In this document: positions 6,869-9,668 of the stretch, piece after piece | Position numbering within the stretch: position 1 is the stretch's first letter | How the letters are laid out: each line of letters begins with the position of its first letter | Assembly: GCA_023261465.1 (NCBI GenBank) | Contig: JAHFOW010000108.1 | Coordinates: 1 to 9,668, forward strand | Length of the DNA: 9,668 nt | Direction: 5' to 3' | Origin: Planctomycetota bacterium | GTDB taxonomy: Bacteria > Planctomycetota > Brocadiia > Brocadiales > Brocadiaceae | The notes under the pieces: model-generated | What the model was told of the DNA's origin: nothing | The model's database searches: none | Seen by the model: only the letters and a program-made list of their open reading frames with translations | Program-made: the position numbers and the translations under genes

Positions 6869-6897
6869 TTAACTCAGCTTAAACTAAAAATTATAAT
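6869..6897 (+). promoter_or_regulatory. Candidate sigma70-type promoter of the delta-60 repeat gene
   Basis: TTAACT (6869-6874, 4 of 6 consensus) and a perfect TATAAT (6892-6897) are separated by 17 bp. Transcription would begin near 6904, giving a leader of about 40 nt before the ATG at 6947 that includes its ribosome site. The surroundings are AT-rich, so chance matches are common. Confidence 0.4.
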
Positions 6898-6932
6898 CTT
6901 TTAAATTTATTTCTAATTTTTCATGGAAAAAA

Positions 6933-6937
6933 AGGGG
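6933..6937 (+). promoter_or_regulatory. Ribosome binding site deciding the start of the delta-60 repeat gene
   Basis: AGGGG lies 9 nt before the ATG at 6947. The in-frame ATG at 6923, eight codons earlier, has only AT-rich DNA before it. The later start also gives a cleaner signal peptide, so 6947 is preferred. Confidence 0.55.
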
Positions 6938-6946
6938 TATTCCAAG

Positions 6947-8389
6947 ATGATTACAATAATAAGAGCATTATTACGACCCCGTGTTCCTCTTGCACGCGGT
7001 TTCGTGGTCGGGTTGTTTTCTGCACTGTTTTTAAGTCTGTGCATTGCCCATACCGCGCAATCCGCAACGGGCGATCTCGACCGCACTTTTAACAACAATG
7101 GCAAGGCAGTCGCTAACTTTGGTGAAGGACCTACTGCCGTTGCTATCCAGCGAGACGGCAAAATTGTCGTGGTGGGTAATATCCTTCCCGCCGTTGGTCC
7201 TCGAGACTTCGCCCTGGTGCGATTCACCCGCAACGGCCAACTGGATAATACCTTTGGCGATAATGGCAAGGTGATAACCAATTTCGGCAAAGGTAGCGGC
7301 GGTGGCGGCAGCGGCGCTACAAGCTATGATGCTGCTACTGCTGTTGCCATCCAGAAAGATGGCAAGATTCTCGCGGCAGGATACTCGAATGTAGGTAACA
7401 ACGATTTTTTTGACTTCGATTTTGCCGTAGCCCGATACAAAATCGATGGCACGCTGGATAAGACTTTCGGGGCTGATGGCAAGGTGACTACCGACTTTAA
7501 GAATGGCAGCAATGACAAGGCATTTTCCATCGCTATCCAAAAGAATGGCAAGATCGTGTTGGCAGGGGTTTCTCCAAATACACCGGGATTCGGTGACTTT
7601 GCTCTGGCGCGTTATAACCCCAACGGCACGCTGGACAAGACTTTTAACGGCAACGGCAAGGTCATCACCGATTTCGGCAGCGTTGATGAGGCCAAAGCCG
7701 TTGCTATCCAGAAAGATGGCAAGATTGTTGCATCGGGCCCCACTACCGCCACACACCGTAGCGTTGACTTTGGCCTGGCACGTTATAATCCCGACGGCAC
7801 GCTGGACAAGAGTTTTGGACACAATGGCAGGGTAGTTACCGATTTCAAGAACGATAGCGGCGATGAGCCTAACGGCATGACCATCCAGCCGGACGGCAAA
7901 ATCGTGGTGGTAGGGCTTTTTACCCCCGACGGCTCCGCATTCGATTTTGCCGTTGCACGCTACACCACCAAAGGCGTACTGGACAAAACGTTTAGCGGCG
8001 ACGGCAAGGTAATCACAGACTTCACCAATAGCACTGATACGGCCTATGGTGTTGCTATCCAGCCAAACGGCAAGATAATTGTTGCAGGAGATTCCACCTC
8101 CTCAGGCACCGATGACTTTGCCCTGGTACGCTACAATATCAATGGCACACTGGATGTCACATTTGGCAAAAAAGGCAAGGTGCTTACAGATTTTAAATCT
8201 CAATTTGGCACTTCCCAGAGTGATCAGGCATATGCCGTAGCCATCCAGAAGGATTGCAAGATAGTGGCAGCCGGAATTTCCAGTTCAGATAGTAGCGGTT
8301 TTGCCGTGGCAAGATACCAAAACTCCCCTTGCGGTAAGCTTGATATTACCTCAGCAGACCCTTCAGACAACAACGGGTTCAGCCATTGA
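6947..8389 (+). CDS. Exported delta-60 repeat protein, probable seven-bladed beta-propeller
   Basis: This 480-residue protein (488 if the ATG at 6923 is used) has a Sec-type signal: basic start, hydrophobic core GLFSALFLSLCIAHT, likely cleavage after AQSA. Seven repeats follow, each shaped LDxTF..NGKV.TDF...A.AIQ.DGKI..AG....DFA.ARY...G. With numbering from 6947 they start at 44, 99, 170, 229, 286, 345 and 402, spaced 55-71 residues. This is the delta-60 repeat (TIGR02608-type), thought to form propeller blades; seven would close one ring. Repeat 2 carries a Gly/Ser-rich insertion (KGSGGGGSGATS). In the last repeat Cys437 replaces the Gly of DGK. After it comes a short polar tail (CGKLDITSADPSDNNGFSH). 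No enzyme or anchor motif is seen. The coding DNA looks more GC-rich than its neighbours, a possible sign of transfer. Function is unknown; an extracytoplasmic binding role is a guess. Confidence 0.85.
   Translation: MITIIRALLRPRVPLARGFVVGLFSALFLSLCIAHTAQSATGDLDRTFNNNGKAVANFGEGPTAVAIQRDGKIVVVGNILPAVGPRDFALVRFTRNGQLDNTFGDNGKVITNFGKGSGGGGSGATSYDAATAVAIQKDGKILAAGYSNVGNNDFFDFDFAVARYKIDGTLDKTFGADGKVTTDFKNGSNDKAFSIAIQKNGKIVLAGVSPNTPGFGDFALARYNPNGTLDKTFNGNGKVITDFGSVDEAKAVAIQKDGKIVASGPTTATHRSVDFGLARYNPDGTLDKSFGHNGRVVTDFKNDSGDEPNGMTIQPDGKIVVVGLFTPDGSAFDFAVARYTTKGVLDKTFSGDGKVITDFTNSTDTAYGVAIQPNGKIIVAGDSTSSGTDDFALVRYNINGTLDVTFGKKGKVLTDFKSQFGTSQSDQAYAVAIQKDCKIVAAGISSSDSSGFAVARYQNSPCGKLDITSADPSDNNGFSH
7076..8338 (+). 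repeat. Seven tandem delta-60 repeats
   Basis: The coding repeats begin at 7076, 7241, 7454, 7631, 7802, 7979 and 8150. Similarity is visible in the DNA as well: GGCACGCTGGACAAG or a close variant recurs at several unit junctions, and GGCAAGGT recurs just after them. This suggests expansion by duplication rather than ancient divergence. Confidence 0.8.
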
Positions 8390-8402
8390 CGAGTGAACCG
8401 GC

Positions 8403-8430
8403 GTAGTGGCAATGAGCGTCTTGCCACTAC
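8403..8430. terminator. Hairpin between convergent genes, likely bidirectional terminator
   Basis: A perfect 10-bp inverted repeat (GTAGTGGCAA at 8403-8412, TTGCCACTAC at 8421-8430) encloses an 8-nt loop. It lies 14 nt after the stop of the propeller gene and 21 nt beyond the stop of moaC. Neither side has a long T run (plus strand ATCGAATTTCCTTT), so termination strength is uncertain and a dispersed palindrome is an alternative. Confidence 0.55.
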
Positions 8431-8450
8431 ATCGAATTTCCTTTAAACGA

Positions 8451-8933
8451 TTAAACATTCTTACCAAAAACAAACGTCCCGCTCTTTCCCCCCGATTTTT
8501 GCACGAGATGAATATCGCTAATCACCATTCCTTTATCAGCAGATTTACACATATCATAAATCGTGATTGCGCAGATACTGGCAGCTGTAATGGCCTCCAT
8601 CTCAACCCCGGTTTTCGCAGTAACCCGCGCCTCTGCGAGTATATCAATTGTATCCACAGCGTTATTCGTATATTCAATCTTTACACTCGTCAAATTCAGG
8701 GGATGACACATCGGAATAAGAGAAAAGGTTTGTTTTGCCGCCATAATACCGGCTACCCGCGCCACCTCTAATACATCGCCCTTCTTTACCTTTTTGTCCA
8801 TAATCAGTTGGAAGGTCTCCGGTCTCATGCTAATCCTCGCATGGGCAATAGCGACCCTGTCAGTAATTTCCTTGTTGGTAACATCCACCATGCGCGATGC
8901 GCCTTGTTCGTCAAAATGGGTTAACTGTGACAT
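8451..8933 (-). CDS. moaC: Cyclic pyranopterin monophosphate synthase MoaC
   Basis: MoaC acts in the cytoplasm in the first stage of molybdenum cofactor synthesis. It converts the 3',8-cyclo-GTP made by MoaA into cyclic pyranopterin monophosphate. The 160-residue length is normal for the family. Conserved blocks are clear: FDEQGASRMVDV (7-18), PMCHPL (74-79), KTGVEMEA (107-114), YDMCKS (126-131) and KSGGKSG (146-152). Catalytic positions match E. coli MoaC: Lys51, His77, Glu111, Glu113, Asp127 and Lys130. A GGGAGGG ribosome site lies 12 nt before ATG, slightly far. Its first codons overlap the end of the HicB-like gene by 13 nt. No other moa or moe gene is nearby. In anammox-type bacteria the cofactor would serve molybdoenzymes such as nitrite oxidoreductase or formate dehydrogenase, all outside this window. 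Confidence 0.95.
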   Translation of the reverse strand: MSQLTHFDEQGASRMVDVTNKEITDRVAIAHARISMRPETFQLIMDKKVKKGDVLEVARVAGIMAAKQTFSLIPMCHPLNLTSVKIEYTNNAVDTIDILAEARVTAKTGVEMEAITAASICAITIYDMCKSADKGMVISDIHLVQKSGGKSGTFVFGKNV

Positions 8934-9130
8934 TTGTTTATATTTCCCTCCCCTCTTGGTTTTTCACTGGACCGTGCCGCCTCAAGCCATGCTTCTTTCG
9001 CCGCCAGCACTTCCTGCAATGCCTCCACCTGAGTATTGCCAAAGGCAGAACAATATTTCAGATCAGGTATATCGGCAATGTATCCGCCGTCTTCTTCACT
9101 ATAAAATATATTAATATGGTAGTCCTTCAT
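8921..9130 (-). CDS. HicB-like antitoxin, C-terminally shortened
   Basis: The first 50 residues or so match the HicB antitoxin fold: MKDYHINIFYSEEDGGYIADIPDL, then CSAFGNTQVEALQEVLAAKEAWLEAARSS. HicB proteins neutralise HicA, an mRNA-cleaving toxin. The total length is 69 residues. From my recollection of close relatives, they continue with a Pro-rich KPIPEP-type tail, whereas here the last 12 residues or so (RGEGNINKCHS) are encoded by the moaC ribosome site and start codon region. This suggests that the 3' end was lost when the gene became joined to moaC. GGAGG lies 7 nt before ATG, and the start overlaps the stop of an upstream open frame as ATGA, the usual sign of a coupled toxin-antitoxin pair. 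No intact hicA is present. It may be a remnant, or a small orphan antitoxin. Confidence 0.65.
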   Translation of the reverse strand: MKDYHINIFYSEEDGGYIADIPDLKYCSAFGNTQVEALQEVLAAKEAWLEAARSSEKPRGEGNINKCHS

Positions 9131-9231
9131 TCGTTATCCTCCATTTTAAGGTCATACTGTTCAATAATTTTTAATAATTGTTTTATCTGATATGGTTTCG
9201 CTTTAGTATTTTGAAAAACACATGGGGATAT
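9127..9231 (-). pseudogene. C-terminal remnant of an ORF upstream of the HicB-like gene
   Basis: An open frame without a usable start codon runs through this stretch and ends in KPYQIKQLLKIIEQYDLKMEDNE, its TGA overlapping the hicB ATG. The 4-nt overlap and the position are those expected for the toxin partner. The residues do not clearly match the HicA C-termini I know, so toxin identity is a guess. Upstream, the frame runs directly into REP-like palindromes, suggesting that the 5' part was replaced. In AT-rich DNA a chance open frame of this length is also possible. Confidence 0.35.
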
Positions 9232-9245
9232 AAAAAAACAATATA

Positions 9246-9268
9246 GCCCCGGTAGGGGCGATCTGTTT
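9246..9268 (+). repeat. REP-like palindromic element 1
   Basis: The head hairpin GCCCC-GGTA-GGGGC (9246-9259) is followed by GATCTGTTT. It shares the plan hairpin + RYCTGT with two more copies at 9298-9319 and 9334-9355. Confidence 0.6.
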
Positions 9269-9296
9269 GTAGTCCAATAAATTCAATAGGGTAAAT

Positions 9297-9356
9297 AGCT
9301 CCGTAGGAGCGGCCTGTATTATGATTGATAGGGATACAGGTCGCTCCTGCGGAGCT
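9297..9356. repeat. Inverted pair of REP-like elements (REPIN-like hairpin)
   Basis: Two copies of the same element face each other. On plus, GCTCC-GTA-GGAGC (9298-9310) is followed by GGCCTGTAT; on minus, GCTCC-GCA-GGAGC (9355-9343) is followed by GACCTGTAT. Together the 23-nt arms (9297-9319 and 9334-9356) pair fully, with two of the pairs G-U, around a 14-nt loop. This head-to-head arrangement resembles REPIN/BIME units spread by RAYT transposases; no such transposase gene is in the window. It could also act as a transcription terminator or RNA stabiliser. Confidence 0.7.
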
Positions 9357-9359
9357 TAT

Positions 9360-9537
9360 AGGTAATACGTTTTTCAAAAGACTAAATTGATACAACTGAT
9401 TTCATACTTATCTCCCATCTTTATCAACGGCAAATTAATCCTGTTTCTCTATTCCTTTCTGCAATAATACTCTTGTCAGGACAGATGTTTCCACGCACAA
9501 AAAAACAATCCAACGCACATTAAATTAGGCCTTCGTC
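9360..9537. other. Non-coding stretch between repeat clusters
   Basis: This is AT-rich DNA with no supported gene, hairpin or promoter. I see nothing further in it. Confidence 0.4.
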
Positions 9538-9582
9538 TACTGGTAGGAGCCGTCTCCTGACGGCGATGGGCATGCCCACCGG
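9538..9582. repeat. Compound palindromic repeat
   Basis: GCCGTC-TCCT-GACGGC (9549-9564) forms a 6-bp hairpin, followed at once by the 12-bp perfect palindrome TGGGCATGCCCA (9567-9578). The stretch is far more GC-rich than the DNA on either side and has no coding potential I can see. It looks like a dispersed non-coding repeat. Confidence 0.5.
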
Positions 9583-9599
9583 CGAGGTCTCCAACAGGA

Positions 9600-9627
9600 G
9601 TAGAGACGTAAGATTTTGCGTCTCTAC
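9600..9627. repeat. GTAGAGACG hairpin repeat
   Basis: GTAGAGACG (9600-9608) and CGTCTCTAC (9619-9627) pair perfectly. Inner T-G, A-T, A-T and G-T pairs extend the stem to about 13 bp with a tiny loop. The motif resembles short interspersed hairpins seen in many bacterial genomes. It directly follows the compound palindrome at 9538-9582, as though both belong to one mobile unit or to nested insertions. Confidence 0.55.
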
Positions 9628-9668
9628 AAAAACATTGAAATTCCTAGACATAAATATAAGGTTGGGTT

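Noticed and set aside
7031..7822. Long minus-strand open frame (263 codons) opposite the delta-60 repeat gene
   Set aside because: It is a shadow of the repetitive plus-strand gene; the plus-strand product has a signal peptide and clear family repeats, the minus frame has neither.
9183..9395. 70-codon minus-strand open frame across the REP-like elements
   Set aside because: It reads through palindromic repeats, has no ribosome site and resembles no protein family.
9246..9627. Possible CRISPR array, because of repeated palindromic units
   Set aside because: The units are few, differ in orientation and spacing, and have no uniform spacers or cas genes.

Overview
The window most resembles an anammox-type planctomycete (Brocadiales, e.g. 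Brocadia, Kuenenia or Jettenia-like). This is inferred from gene content: two near-identical NirC-like formate/nitrite channels, an HPP-family nitrite-transporter-like protein, a large Cache/PAS sensor, a molybdenum cofactor gene and AT-rich spacers. No marker gene (hzs, hdh, rRNA) is present, so the assignment is tentative.

Layout. Positions 1-6452 form one minus-strand block, read right to left: HPP membrane protein (6452-5775), Cache-HAMP-3xPAS membrane sensor with no kinase or other output domain (5705-3417), a small membrane-anchored coiled-coil protein (3371-2898), a single-domain receiver protein (2823-2407), then two tandem FNT channel genes (2173-1277 and 923-27). The two FNT genes sit in a direct repeat with a period of exactly 1250 bp. 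A strong terminator separates them (1183-1212). The first four genes are spaced 45-74 nt apart with no visible terminator and are probably an operon.

An AT-rich divergent region (6459-6946) leads to a plus-strand gene (6947-8389) for an exported delta-60-repeat protein with seven repeats, probably a beta-propeller. Its DNA looks more GC-rich than its surroundings. A perfect hairpin (8403-8430) lies between it and the convergent minus-strand moaC (8933-8451). moaC follows and overlaps a shortened HicB-like antitoxin gene (9130-8921), whose upstream partner survives only as an open C-terminal fragment. Positions 9231-9668 hold no recognisable gene but carry several palindromic, REP-like repeats.

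How the parts may work together (inference): HPP and both FNT proteins belong to families with nitrite-transporting members, so the left two thirds may be a nitrite (or formate) handling locus. The sensor, coiled-coil protein and orphan receiver between them would be the signalling module, but the histidine kinase that should link them is absent from the window. MoaC supplies molybdopterin for enzymes encoded elsewhere. The right end is accessory, repeat-rich DNA with a decayed toxin-antitoxin locus.
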